A DNA stretch of 64,000 nt from JBFWUW01 sp050247075 (GCA_050247075.1 JBFWUW010000027.1:1-64000), one strand, 5' to 3'. Positions 33,794-43,461 are shown, numbered from the stretch's first letter. Numbers and translations are program-made. Notes: a model not told the origin generated them from the sequence alone.

Positions 33794-35566
33794 ATGGGTC
33801 GAATGCCTTGGCATTGGCGGGCGTTGGCGATTCTTTGCCTTGCCTGGCAGACCACCCAAGTTTGCCTGGCCGTTGGGCCGTCTGCCGGTCGGCCCCGTCC
33901 GCCCGCTTCGCTGACCGCAACCCCCGACGAATGTCGCGAGTTTATCCGCCAGGGGCAAGCCTTTGTCCTGCAACACGCTGCCTCACCCGATGCCCCGCGG
34001 GTGCTGCTCGATATCGTGGGGATGGCATTGGTGCTGGACGATACCCCGCTGGCCAACTCGGCTCGCGGCCAATTGCTGTACGACTATCCGCACAGCCCAG
34101 CCGTGCCGATCGTGCTGGCTCAATCTAAAGATGCCGAGGCATTCCGCGGTTTCCTCGGCGAACGCTTGGACAGCATCACAGGGACCATCGACTATAGTCT
34201 GGCCCAAAAGCATTGCGCGGCGGTAGACCGCGGCATACTCCACTTTGGCAGTGACGTGCTGAAGGGGAGTAGTTTTGCGACAAAGACGGCGATGCTGGCG
34301 CGGATCGCCAAGCTGGACGCGTTAGCCGTAGCGGGCCAAGAAGCGGCCAGCAAGACCGAAGACAAAGACACCAAGAAAGTTATCGCCATCGTCTTCGATG
34401 AAGCTCGCACCAATCTCGACAAGGTCGTGGCGCTGCACGGCCAAGGCGACGTTCTCGCCCGCTGGTGCGAGAAGCTGCTGCGGCCGCGTCTCGCCCCGGC
34501 CGATGCGGCCACGCGCACCATTGTTCGGATCGACGCCGAAAACCATCTGCTCGACCTGGAATTCGCCCAGGCCTTGCCGATCGTCGAACAGTTGCTGGCC
34601 GGCGGCGACGAACCCTCGCTGCGCTATTTTCAGGTCTGGTCGCTGGCAGCCCTCGATCGGCATGACGAAGCCGAGGATGCGTTGGCCGTCTTCCGCCAGG
34701 CCCATCCCGATAGTGAATGGCTAAGCATGGCCGAGGAAGTCGCCGCCGACCGCCAGGCCCACGGCCAGCGGCTGCTGGACTACGCCCGCGACCTGGCGGC
34801 TGTGGGCCGCGACTTGGCATCCGGTTTGGATAAGTTCGAGGCAACGCTAGAGTATCTGCCGTCGGAACGGCCTCCGTTCAGCCTGTACGTCGGGTACGAT
34901 GCCAGCAACGCCCAGTTACAGGCCAGCGTTGCCCGGGCCGACAAGCCCCTGCTGGCCTATCGTACGGTGGGGGGTGAAAGCTGGGCCTATCTGGGGGAGA
35001 GCCACGAAACACTGCACTTGCCCGGCCAAGGTGTTTTTCCGATTCCCAGCGGTAAAATCCAGCGCCAAGAAGGGGACTCGTTCAGCTTCAATTTTAACTT
35101 TCAGATGAGCGAAGATCCCAGTGCATTGGGCGAAACGCAAAAGTCGACACTCGACTCGCCCTATCTCTCTTCCGGGCCAGGTGTGCTGATGCTGCTGAAG
35201 GCGTTTGTCCCCGCGGGTTCTTGTTTGGGAGAGCCGCAGCGGATTGGCGAGAATGTGCGCTACACCTGGAAACGGCCCCGCGTTGACAAAGCCGAGTTCC
35301 GGCTGGCCACCTGCGATGTTTCCACCAGCGGCAAGCTGCTGGCGATTGAGTTGGACGACGGCCTGTGGCGCGTAAGCGATATCCGTTATGGACGCGGCAC
35401 GCCTGGCCTGAAACCTCCAGCCTGGCCAGATGCACCCGAGACGGAAGTCGCGGAAATTGATGCATCGGTCGCTCTCAAACTCATGACGGCCGTTTTGTCG
35501 TTTTGGTCCGACCTGAGTCAATCCGACAGTCCCGATCCAACCGCCACGGGCGGCACACCGCCTTGA
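33794..35566 (+). CDS. Exported TPR-like protein, first of a tandem pair
   Basis: This 590-aa protein has a signal peptide (WRALAILCLAWQTTQVCLA) and a helical, TPR-like N-terminal two-thirds (VLLDIVGMALVLDDTPLANS, LRYFQVWSLAALDRHDEAED). The beta-rich C-terminal part ends LLAIELDDGLWRVSDIRYGR and PGLKPPAWPDAPETEV. The following gene encodes a paralogue with the same order and closing motif. The ATG at 33794 follows a GGGAGG site. I recognise no named family; the architecture suggests an extracytoplasmic scaffold. Confidence 0.75.
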   Translation: MGRMPWHWRALAILCLAWQTTQVCLAVGPSAGRPRPPASLTATPDECREFIRQGQAFVLQHAASPDAPRVLLDIVGMALVLDDTPLANSARGQLLYDYPHSPAVPIVLAQSKDAEAFRGFLGERLDSITGTIDYSLAQKHCAAVDRGILHFGSDVLKGSSFATKTAMLARIAKLDALAVAGQEAASKTEDKDTKKVIAIVFDEARTNLDKVVALHGQGDVLARWCEKLLRPRLAPADAATRTIVRIDAENHLLDLEFAQALPIVEQLLAGGDEPSLRYFQVWSLAALDRHDEAEDALAVFRQAHPDSEWLSMAEEVAADRQAHGQRLLDYARDLAAVGRDLASGLDKFEATLEYLPSERPPFSLYVGYDASNAQLQASVARADKPLLAYRTVGGESWAYLGESHETLHLPGQGVFPIPSGKIQRQEGDSFSFNFNFQMSEDPSALGETQKSTLDSPYLSSGPGVLMLLKAFVPAGSCLGEPQRIGENVRYTWKRPRVDKAEFRLATCDVSTSGKLLAIELDDGLWRVSDIRYGRGTPGLKPPAWPDAPETEVAEIDASVALKLMTAVLSFWSDLSQSDSPDPTATGGTPP

Positions 35567-35601
35567 GAGTTGGTCATTTCTTACCCACGTAAAGGCCGAA
35601 C

Positions 35602-37326
35602 ATGCCAACCTGGACATATCTACCACGGGCCATTGCTTGGCTGGCCTGCTTGCTGGCGGCCGCACCCGCCCTGGGGGCCGAGATTGCCAGCGATCCGCCG
35701 CGGCTGGAGGAATACCAGGCGAAGAATCGGTTGTCGGAATTCTCCGCGGCCGCTTCGACATTTGTGGAACAGCACCCCGATTCACCGCTGGCGGCCGATG
35801 TGCTGACGGACGCACTGTCTGTCGCCATCGATCAAAGGGACGATTACGCCATACGGCGGTTGAAGGTACGGCTGCTGCTAGACTATCCACAGCCTGCCCG
35901 TGTGCGGTTGATGCTGGCTACATTCACCTCCGGGGAGAAGTATGCCAGCTTCTTGAACGATTGCCTGGGCGATGTCGGCGAGTTGGACCATCCGCAATTG
36001 GCGGAGCGGTATTGCCGGGCCATACGTTTTGGCGTGCAACATTGGAAAGGCGACCCCTTGAAGGATGACGATCTGCTGGTGCGGGCGATGTTGTTGGCCC
36101 AGTCAGCCGACGACAAAGGCTTGCTCGATGCTTGCCGCCAGATGTCGGAAAGGAGCAAAAAACAGGCGGTGCGGGCTGTATCGCTCGAGATATTGGAAGG
36201 CCCCCGTGATCCCGTGCGAAAAATTCTCTCGCTGCACGCGCTTAAGGACAACGACCATACCCCTTGGTGCAAGTCGTATCTGTTGTCGCGCTTGACCGAG
36301 CCTCAACATCAAGACCCGCGGATATTGCTCATCGAAGCCGAGGATTTGTTGATTGCGGAAAATTGGGCCGAGGCGCTTCCCAAGGTGGCCCTACTGGTGG
36401 CCAAGGAGAATCGCCCACAATGGCAATATTGGCAGGTCTTGTGTCTGGCGGCACTACGGCGCGATGCCGAGGCGGCACAAGCCTTGGGCCGGTTTCAGTC
36501 CACCGCCGATGATCCTTGGCGGGCGATGGCCGCCCGCGTTGTTGAAGCGGAACGCGGCGCGGACGAGGCATCCCAGCAATTCGCGGCCGCGCTGCTCAAA
36601 GTCATGCAAACGCTGGCAACCGACGTGGAACAACTGGAGTGTTGGGGCGAGATTTCTCCCGTTGATGGCAGCCCCGCGCTGCAAATCTATCTGGGTGCCG
36701 ATTTGAAACAGTCCGAGTTGCATCTGGCGATCCTTCTTGATAACCAGATGACGTTGGCGTCGCGGTCGGTTCGTGATGAGTCGTGGTTTATATTGGCCGG
36801 CAAGAATTCAATTTATCATTTTCCACGGCGCGGCATGTTGCCGCATGGCGAGTTCTCACTTTCACGGAATGCCGATGGAACCTTTGGAGGGGCGACGCAA
36901 TTCGGAGTAAACACCAACGCGACCTACGAACAGACGATCCAGTTCTATCGTAGCGTCGTCGAGTCGCCCTGTTTCACGACCACCGCAGGCGTGCGGGCCT
37001 TGCTGGAAAGGGGCATGCAAAAGGGCGAATTCCCGGTCATATCGCGGGTTGACCAGAGCGGTACCCGTTTCGCCTGGATCACGCCGGGAGTAAGCCGGCC
37101 GATAATGGATGAAATCAAGTTTCAGCTCAATCCACACGGCCGATTGGTTCTGGTGGAAAGCGGACGATACCGCCTGTCGAAGATTCGCTATGGCCGTAGC
37201 GGAGAGTTCACGATGCAGCCGCCCGACTGGCCGCAGTTTCCTCAGATCGAGAAATCGAAGGTCGATAAAGACTTCCTGACAGTATTCATGCAATCGTTGG
37301 CCAGCCTGGCTTCATTCGCCCAGTAG
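35602..37326 (+). CDS. Exported TPR-like protein, second of a tandem pair
   Basis: This 574-aa paralogue of the preceding protein starts with a signal peptide (IAWLACLLAAAPALGAE). Helical repeats include FSAAASTFVEQHPDSPLAAD and WQYWQVLCLAALRRDAEAAQ. The end is LVLVESGRYRLSKIRYGRSG and TMQPPDWPQFPQIEKSKV, aligning with the RVSDIRYGR and PPAWPDAPE of its neighbour. The 35-base gap implies one transcript. The pair has diverged a good deal, so the duplication is probably old. Confidence 0.75.
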   Translation: MPTWTYLPRAIAWLACLLAAAPALGAEIASDPPRLEEYQAKNRLSEFSAAASTFVEQHPDSPLAADVLTDALSVAIDQRDDYAIRRLKVRLLLDYPQPARVRLMLATFTSGEKYASFLNDCLGDVGELDHPQLAERYCRAIRFGVQHWKGDPLKDDDLLVRAMLLAQSADDKGLLDACRQMSERSKKQAVRAVSLEILEGPRDPVRKILSLHALKDNDHTPWCKSYLLSRLTEPQHQDPRILLIEAEDLLIAENWAEALPKVALLVAKENRPQWQYWQVLCLAALRRDAEAAQALGRFQSTADDPWRAMAARVVEAERGADEASQQFAAALLKVMQTLATDVEQLECWGEISPVDGSPALQIYLGADLKQSELHLAILLDNQMTLASRSVRDESWFILAGKNSIYHFPRRGMLPHGEFSLSRNADGTFGGATQFGVNTNATYEQTIQFYRSVVESPCFTTTAGVRALLERGMQKGEFPVISRVDQSGTRFAWITPGVSRPIMDEIKFQLNPHGRLVLVESGRYRLSKIRYGRSGEFTMQPPDWPQFPQIEKSKVDKDFLTVFMQSLASLASFAQ

Positions 37327-37400
37327 GTTGCCGCTTGATACGCGACCTTCGCCCGCCCATCAGCGGACATTAAAAATTGAAATAAAATATTAAAGATCTA

Positions 37401-37429
37401 TTTAAATACGTTATTGTAATGTGTATAAT
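37401..37429 (+). promoter_or_regulatory. Near-consensus sigma-70 promoter in an AT-rich island
   Basis: TTTAAA (37401-37406) and a perfect TATAAT (37424-37429) are separated by exactly 17 bases within about 60 bases of strongly AT-rich sequence. Transcription would start near 37436, with no established gene downstream. Confidence 0.55.
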
Positions 37430-37643
37430 GGCCTCTGCCTGGTTCCGCGCGCAGGCGTAGATTTTTTGTGCCAAGTGATGGCGTGGATCCAGCTTGAACC
37501 GCCGTCTCCGTCCTGGTGCCGCATGCTTGAAAACATGGCTGCGGACACCCGGGCGTCCGGCGGGCTATTATTTTACGGCTACCGTTGTCGGCTGGGCGGC
37601 TGTTTGAGGGGACAGCGTTTTCGTCATCCATTCCTCGACCGCC

Positions 37644-37862
37644 ATGTACGTGCCGCGGGGCCTGGCCATATTTTTGAAACGCGATTCCCGCGTGCGGCGC
37701 TATCGGTGCGCGCTGGCCTGGAGGGGCCGTTTTCTGGCGGTGATCGACGACAATCGGTACCCGCACCACAACCCATGGTGGAACAGGTCACGCGGCCGCG
37801 AGGACCAAAAGCCCCGCGATTTCCCGGAGATATGCCGTTTTGCTACCTGCACCACACCGTGA
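37644..37862 (+). CDS. Possible small basic protein (orphan)
   Basis: A 72-codon frame (MYVPRGLAIFLKRDSRVRRY) shows high GC at third codon positions, like the real genes nearby, and higher than an overlapping 132-codon frame at 37478-37876. It has a stretch DDNRYPHHNPWWNRSRG. No ribosome-binding site is visible and I recognise no family. It may be a remnant. Confidence 0.3.
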   Translation: MYVPRGLAIFLKRDSRVRRYRCALAWRGRFLAVIDDNRYPHHNPWWNRSRGREDQKPRDFPEICRFATCTTP

Positions 37863-37911
37863 AATGGTGTGGGTAACGTGGAACGAGATGCTTCCAACCA
37901 CAACATCGGCC

Positions 37912-37939
37912 CCCCTCTCCCGGTACTCCGGGAGAGGGG
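37912..37939. repeat. Perfect 12-bp hairpin (CCCCTCTCCCGG)
   Basis: The arms CCCCTCTCCCGG and CCGGGAGAGGGG enclose a TACT loop, followed by the purine-rich GATGGGGGTGAGAG. It is a dispersed-repeat-like hairpin with no T tract, so not an intrinsic terminator. Confidence 0.55.
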
Positions 37940-38192
37940 ATGGGGGTGAGAGCAGCACCGCCATCGACGATCCATGCCCATCATCGCCGCGCAAGAAGCA
38001 GCATCCACTCGCGCATCAAGCCGGCAAAGCTGGAGCTTCGCGGCTACGTGTACCCGCCCCCTCGAAACACGGCACGAATGGAACAGATAACGCCAGCTAT
38101 ACGGCACTTTCGGCCAAAACTAGCAAAACAATCGTTTCACCCTTCCGCCTTTCCCACCGCCGCCTTCCGAAATCGATCGGCCCGGTACTCGC

Positions 38193-41100
38193 CTATTTGC
38201 GGCCTGGCTTGCCTTGCGGCAGTTGCCCCAGGTCCAAGAAGCGGGCGTCGTCTACTTGCACATGATTTGACGATTTCCAGTACTTGATTTTATTGGCCGC
38301 CAGATTCTTCACTGGTCCCCCCACGCGCTGCTGCTGCGAGAGTTCCGCCGCCACCCGGCCTGCCCCTTCCAGCACCATCAAGTCCTTGGCCTGGTTGTAG
38401 GTAATGCGGTTGGCCCGGGCGGTGTAGGTTTGCCCTTCGACAAAGGCATTTTCCGAGGCATCCAGCTCCATGTGCGGCTCGCTTCCTCCCACGCCCGGCA
38501 TTTGCATGGCCTCCAGCCGGTCGCACGTTAGCAGTGCGCTTTCGGGTCCTAGGCCGCCGTCGGCATCGGGGTCGATCACGCTGTTCCAGGCAGCGACCGG
38601 GCCGTAGATGGCTTTCACCTGCTCGTCGAAGCGGACCTGCTTGCGATGGATATTGCCCGACATCCCTTTTTGAAAGCGGACATGCATGTAGTTCAGCCCG
38701 TCGCGGTCCTTGGCCGTCGGTTCCTTGGCGGCGTTGGCGGCATTCAAATTGGGCAGCGTTGCCTCGCTAGCCGGAGGGCCGCGCGTGACGCGGGTGATCC
38801 AGCCGGGCCCTTGGGCCGCCAGTTCGCCGCTGATTTGGTTGACCATCAGATCGGCCGTGTTGAGCCGTTCGATGGTCAGCAGCCCGCGTTCGTCAAAGGT
38901 TTGCGAAACTCCTTCCACGCCTTGGCGGCAATGGACCGACTTTACCTGCGGGCGGGCCTCTTGCTTGGTCTCGACAAAGTCCACCCGCTTGTCGAAGTTG
39001 ACTTCCAAATTGGCCGTTTTGAGCAATTGGTTGGGGCGGTTCGCCTCGACCTTGTGCTCAAAGATGGCCTGCTGTCCGTCGAACCGCATCTTGCCGCGCC
39101 AGGTAACGTCCAGTTGCCGCGGACCCTCGGCATGTCCCTGTTTGTCTTGATCGACCAACAACGACAAGCCCCCTGGGCCGTCGATCCACAGCCGGTTCGT
39201 CTGCTGGTTGAGATTGATTTCGTCACCATGCATGGACAGGCCACGGCCATCAACGCGGGCCGGCTTGCCTGTGACAGCCACGGCGGTCGCGGTCGGCGTG
39301 AGGCGAACAACGTGCAAGCGGTCTCCTTGCACCAGCAGTGGCTTTTCGGAGGCCTGCGGCGATTCGACCTCGGCAAAACGGGCCATGCCATCGACCAGGG
39401 CCTCGGTCAGTTCCGAAGTCGCTCCGGACAGCCGAACCTGAATCTGCAACAGCCGGCCCGACACTTCAAACCGTTGGTTCGGATCGCCCACAGGCACGGC
39501 CCGCGCCGAACGCGGCGCGGCTGGTGGAGCAGCCGGAGCGGCAGCGCCCGGTTGCGCCAAGGTGGGCCCGGCCGACGGATTGGCCGCGGCGGAAGCGGGA
39601 GTTGGCTGCGCGGCGGCAGCTTCCGGTTGGACCTCACGGTATTGCACCGGAATCAACGTCGATTGGGAAGATTCACCCGGGCCCACACGACGGCGTTCGC
39701 GGATCTGCGCAGGCTGTGGGGATTGCTCGCGCGAAGGCCGTGCCTCATAGGCGACGATTCTCACCGCGTGGCCGGGCCTGGGGTAGCCGGCCTGGGGCGG
39801 CCGGGCGACATCGACTTGGGTGAACCAGGTTTCCAACTTGTCAGTTGTGCCAGTCAATTGCGATGAGTCGAACCGCACGTGGCCTTGGGCCAACAGCCGC
39901 CGGGGAGTGACGCCATCGGCACCGTTGGCCGGAAGTTCGCCGCGCGGAGCGTCGGGGCTTTCCTTAAACCACAGATGAATCTGGTCAGCCGCCAGGCTGC
40001 CCGTGCCAGGGCTGGATGCATAAGCGTCTTGATCGATGGTGACAAGCTGCTCCGTTTCGACCGGATAAGAAAGCAGTTCCTTGGCCCAGCGGACTTCAAA
40101 ATTCTTCGTCGGATCATCGGGCGAATTGCCGGTCAAACGGCCCGGCCCGACTGCCTTGATGCGGCCAATTCGGCCCGTTTCACCCGGTTCGTAGTGCAGT
40201 TCGCGGGCCACCACCACTTTATCCTCGCGTTCCAGTTCGACATTGGCGCTGGTGCCAATCAGGTGAACCTGCCGCGTGGCCACAATGTAATCCAACGCCT
40301 GGCAACGCCCGGCCACCTGGTCGATGGGCGAGCGAATTGTCACCGGATCGCCACGGGCTTCCAGCCGCTTGGCTTGCAGCTTGCCCTCGCCGGCGGTATT
40401 GCTATCGCTATCCGCCGCGCCGGCGTTGACACGTTCAAACAGAATCTTGAGCAACTGGCAAGCAAGTTGGTCGCCGGGCCCGTTACGGCGAATCCGCAGC
40501 ACATCGACATGCTCCTCGAAGGTGCAGAAGTTCTCCTCGGCATCGAAGTGAAACGGCCCGCGGCACGAGACTTCCAACGGCGTCTGCGCCGCCGGCTTGC
40601 CATCGGCCAGTGTGGCCTTCTCGGGGCCGCGGCCCGAGAAGGCATTTTCCGAGCCGCCGTTGACCATCATGCGGACCTGCACGTTGCGCAGCAGCGTGAG
40701 CGACTTGACGCCGCTGATCTGCGGGCCGTAACGGTTGGTCTGGGCCGTGTCGGACAAGAGTTCAATCTTCATGCCCCGGCCGCTGCCGCGCGTATCACCA
40801 AAGCGAAACTTGATCGGGCTGCCGGTGGTGATGGAATCGGCATCCAGATCGACATCGCGCGTTTCGATCAGCAGATCGTCGGCCGGTCCCGGTTCCCGGT
40901 AGTCGCTGCGAATGGTGATCGCCCCTTGCAGCGTACCGGCCACCAGCTTGCCCACGCTGCCGCGGGTCAGCTCAAACGGTTGGTCGAACTCCAGGATGGC
41001 TCCCTCGGGCGCTTCCAAGATCACGGCTTGGCGCAGGCGTTCTTCCTCCGATGCGGTTTCGCGATCGGGCAGAAAGACCATCGCGCACGGCTTCACGCGA

Positions 41101-41423
41101 ACGCGGCCATCGGGCAAGGTGGTGTACTCGTCCAGCAACAGCTTGCCGCGGCTGTTTTCCAGTACTTTCGGCTTTTTACGCAGGGGCCAATCGTCGGGCT
41201 TGAACCAACGGGCCAGCTCTCGAACTTGCAATTCCTGGAGATTCTCGGGCTGGCCTCTTCCGGCGGACCCGCGCGTCTGGGCCAGCGAAGGGGCGGGAGC
41301 CTTGGCCGTCGGTTCGATGAATGGCACCGCCAGCAGCCGATAAGCCCAAAACGCCAGCGCCACGACCAGCCCCATGGTCGCGATCCGCCGCAGTCGAGTT
41401 GAGATCAGCTTGAAGGAATTCAC
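38193..41423 (-). CDS. Giant OstA/LptA-LptC-like envelope protein
   Basis: This 1076-aa protein starts with a short cytosolic part and one membrane helix (IATMGLVVALAFWAYRLLAV), the topology of LptC. A very long extracytoplasmic chain follows, made of repeated beta-strand segments such as GDRLHVVRLTPTATAVAVTG, VDGRGLSMHGDEINLNQQTN and LVLEGAGRVAAELSQQQRVG, the alternating pattern of OstA/LptA beta-jellyroll domains. A Pro/Ala-rich spacer lies near residues 600-650. Upstream on the same strand are kdsD and kdsC. In enterobacteria that order continues with lptC and lptA, so I infer a role in carrying LPS across the periplasm. No lptB follows. Confidence 0.68.
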   Translation of the reverse strand: MNSFKLISTRLRRIATMGLVVALAFWAYRLLAVPFIEPTAKAPAPSLAQTRGSAGRGQPENLQELQVRELARWFKPDDWPLRKKPKVLENSRGKLLLDEYTTLPDGRVRVKPCAMVFLPDRETASEEERLRQAVILEAPEGAILEFDQPFELTRGSVGKLVAGTLQGAITIRSDYREPGPADDLLIETRDVDLDADSITTGSPIKFRFGDTRGSGRGMKIELLSDTAQTNRYGPQISGVKSLTLLRNVQVRMMVNGGSENAFSGRGPEKATLADGKPAAQTPLEVSCRGPFHFDAEENFCTFEEHVDVLRIRRNGPGDQLACQLLKILFERVNAGAADSDSNTAGEGKLQAKRLEARGDPVTIRSPIDQVAGRCQALDYIVATRQVHLIGTSANVELEREDKVVVARELHYEPGETGRIGRIKAVGPGRLTGNSPDDPTKNFEVRWAKELLSYPVETEQLVTIDQDAYASSPGTGSLAADQIHLWFKESPDAPRGELPANGADGVTPRRLLAQGHVRFDSSQLTGTTDKLETWFTQVDVARPPQAGYPRPGHAVRIVAYEARPSREQSPQPAQIRERRRVGPGESSQSTLIPVQYREVQPEAAAAQPTPASAAANPSAGPTLAQPGAAAPAAPPAAPRSARAVPVGDPNQRFEVSGRLLQIQVRLSGATSELTEALVDGMARFAEVESPQASEKPLLVQGDRLHVVRLTPTATAVAVTGKPARVDGRGLSMHGDEINLNQQTNRLWIDGPGGLSLLVDQDKQGHAEGPRQLDVTWRGKMRFDGQQAIFEHKVEANRPNQLLKTANLEVNFDKRVDFVETKQEARPQVKSVHCRQGVEGVSQTFDERGLLTIERLNTADLMVNQISGELAAQGPGWITRVTRGPPASEATLPNLNAANAAKEPTAKDRDGLNYMHVRFQKGMSGNIHRKQVRFDEQVKAIYGPVAAWNSVIDPDADGGLGPESALLTCDRLEAMQMPGVGGSEPHMELDASENAFVEGQTYTARANRITYNQAKDLMVLEGAGRVAAELSQQQRVGGPVKNLAANKIKYWKSSNHVQVDDARFLDLGQLPQGKPGRK

Positions 41424-41481
41424 AATCGCCCGGTGTCGCCAAGAAGTGTTGCCTTGCCCGTCGTATTCGTCGCGGTGTCTG

Positions 41482-42003
41482 CTAGCCCTGGTACTTCCTT
41501 ATGATTTCATCCCATTTTTGTTGCGATTTCAGAATCAGCTCTATCGTCTCGCGAACCGCTCCTCTTCCGCCGGGCAGTGCCGTCACGTAGGCCGCGGCTT
41601 CCCGCATCTCGGGACAGGCATCTCCCACGGCCACACCCAATCCCACTTGCATCAGCACCGCCAGGTCGGGCAGGTCGTCGCCGATATAGGCGATCTGCCG
41701 CAGTTCCAAGTTCGACTCGGCGGCTATCTCTTTCACGGCGGCCAGTTTGTCTTCAACACCCTGGCGAATCAGCTCAATCTCTAGCTCCGCGGCCCGCGTC
41801 TTGACGACGTGCGAACTGCGGCCCGTCACCAACCCAAACTTTCCCCCAGCCCTTTGAAACAACCGAATGCCCAAGCCGTCGCGAATGTTGAATTCCTTCG
41901 ACTCGATGCCCTGGTTGTTAAGAATCACGCCTCCGTCGGTGAGCACGCCATCAATGTCGGACAGCAGCAACTCAATCGGCTGGCAACGCTCGGACAATTT
42001 CAT
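41482..42003 (-). CDS. kdsC: 3-deoxy-D-manno-octulosonate 8-phosphate phosphatase
   Basis: This 173-aa HAD phosphatase releases phosphate from Kdo-8-phosphate to give Kdo for the LPS core. The nucleophile motif is LLSDIDGVLTDGGV, and IAYIGDDLPDLAVLMQVGLG is motif IV. The C1-type small size is usual for KdsC. It begins 18 bases after the kdsD stop. Paralogous NeuA-linked phosphatases look alike, but the neighbour kdsD supports KdsC. Confidence 0.9.
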   Translation of the reverse strand: MKLSERCQPIELLLSDIDGVLTDGGVILNNQGIESKEFNIRDGLGIRLFQRAGGKFGLVTGRSSHVVKTRAAELEIELIRQGVEDKLAAVKEIAAESNLELRQIAYIGDDLPDLAVLMQVGLGVAVGDACPEMREAAAYVTALPGGRGAVRETIELILKSQQKWDEIIRKYQG

Positions 42004-42021
42004 CTACGCACCGCACCTGGA

Positions 42022-43122
42022 TCAGGGTTCGTGGTAAAGGCTCAATTTCACGACTTCCGCCGCTGTTTGCGGGCCTGTCCCTGCCTGCGCTGCTGGCTGG
42101 GCTGACTTTGCCGGCGTCTCGCCCGGTATCATTTGCACAAGATCGGTAATATCGATCAATCCTAACGGCTGGCCGGCATGATTTACCACCGGCAATTCGC
42201 TGATCTGGTGCCTCGCGATGGTTTCAACGGCATCGGCCAGCAAGGCCCCGGCCAAGATGGTTCGCGGCGAACGGGTCATCACCTGGCTGATCGGTTGGTC
42301 GAGCGCTTCATCGCGAGTCTTCTCCAGCAGCCTCGCCAGATCGCTATCGGTGAAGACTCCCGTAAGGCGGCCCGTGCGGTCAATCAGCATGATGGCTCCG
42401 CTCCTGCGGCCAGGGCGGCCGAGCGAAACGTAGACCTGCCGAATGGTTTGCTCGTCGAGCGCCACGCGGCACTCGGCCAGCGGCCGCATCTGTTCCTCGA
42501 CCGGCCACGCCTGGCGGCCCAAGCTGCCCCCAGGGTGAAAGCGATGGAAGTCCTCGCGGCGAAATCCGCGCCACCGGCTAGTCGTCAAAGCCAAGGCGTC
42601 TCCCAAGGCCAGCATGGCGGCGGTGCTGGTGCTGGGGGCCAGGCCGTGCGGACAGGCTTCCGGCTTGTTGCCTGTTTCCAACACGACCGTGGCCACGCGG
42701 CCCAGGCTGCTGCGCGGGTGGCTGGTGATAGCCACCAGCGGCAGGCCGAGCTGCCGAATGAAGGGCAGCAGCCGCAATATCTCTTCGGTCTCGCCGCTGT
42801 TGGAAAGGACCACGGCCACGTCGCCCTGGCGCAAACGCCCAAGATCGCCATGCACGGCCTCCGCCGGATGCAGGAAGTGGCTGGGGGTGCCGGTGGAGGC
42901 CAGCGTAGCCGCCAGCTTCTGGCCAATGTGCCCTGCCTTGCCAATACCCATGACGATGATGCTGCCACGGCACTCGCACAACAATCTCACAGCGCGGCAG
43001 AACCGTTCATCCAAACCGGCGGCCAGATCGCCGATGGCGGTTGACTCGGCCATGAGTACTTGGCGGGCAAAGCCAAGTTGCTCGACCGATTGGAACTCTG
43101 GTAGTGACCGCGCGGCATCCAT
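42022..43122 (-). CDS. kdsD: Arabinose-5-phosphate isomerase (KpsF/GutQ type)
   Basis: This 366-aa enzyme makes arabinose-5-phosphate for Kdo synthesis. It has a SIS domain (SIIVMGIGKAGHIGQKLAAT, VVLSNSGETEEILRL, the substrate-site PSTSTAAMLALGDALAL) and two C-terminal CBS modules (GVFTDSDLARLLEKT, QISELPVVNHAGQPLG). The ATG at 43122 is chosen; the 91 upstream in-frame codons have no SIS homology. It heads a kdsD-kdsC-Lpt-like operon. Confidence 0.92.
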   Translation of the reverse strand: MDAARSLPEFQSVEQLGFARQVLMAESTAIGDLAAGLDERFCRAVRLLCECRGSIIVMGIGKAGHIGQKLAATLASTGTPSHFLHPAEAVHGDLGRLRQGDVAVVLSNSGETEEILRLLPFIRQLGLPLVAITSHPRSSLGRVATVVLETGNKPEACPHGLAPSTSTAAMLALGDALALTTSRWRGFRREDFHRFHPGGSLGRQAWPVEEQMRPLAECRVALDEQTIRQVYVSLGRPGRRSGAIMLIDRTGRLTGVFTDSDLARLLEKTRDEALDQPISQVMTRSPRTILAGALLADAVETIARHQISELPVVNHAGQPLGLIDITDLVQMIPGETPAKSAQPAAQAGTGPQTAAEVVKLSLYHEP

Positions 43123-43461
43123 GCTGTCTCGGCCAGGGAGTGGGTGGCTGATACCAAATAGCGCGCAAGCGTCCCTACTGGCGCGGCGGGCGATTGTATC
43201 GAGGGGGCGGAAACGCGGCAATGTAAAGATAGGGCGTGCTAGCAACGGCAGACGCGGTATTCGCCCGTTTCGCGGTCCTTTTTGCCTGCGCAAGAGGTAA
43301 AATCCAGGCGAGGACGTGCCCCAACTGGGCAAGGACTCGGCAAAGTAGTAGAATTTCCCATTGGCGGTGTCGCGAGCCGCGCGATGGTGTTGCATGCATG
43401 ACTGTCAACCAATTTTCCCACCCGGCCGCCGCGGCATTGCGGCCCTAGCGAGGTCGCTACC
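43123..43461. other. Divergent gap between kdsD and fba
   Basis: No gene is supported in this 339-base stretch. It must hold promoters for both directions, but I could not pick convincing -35/-10 pairs. The only clear signal is GAGGTCGCTACC before the fba ATG. Confidence 0.4.

Larger units (their letters stand above)
37327..38192. other. Convergent intergenic region with an AT-rich island
   Basis: No large gene is convincing in this 866-base stretch. It holds an AT-rich island with a near-consensus promoter (37401-37429), a weak 72-codon frame (37644-37862), and a 12-bp perfect hairpin (37912-37939). It could be decayed coding DNA or encode a small RNA. Confidence 0.5.

Noticed and set aside
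37478..37876. 132-codon frame downstream of the AT-rich promoter
   Set aside because: Third-position GC is low compared with neighbours and with the overlapping 72-codon frame; no ribosome-binding site.
39879..41402. 507-codon plus-strand frame over the Lpt-like gene
   Set aside because: It is a shadow frame; the opposite strand has a membrane anchor and a kds-operon context.
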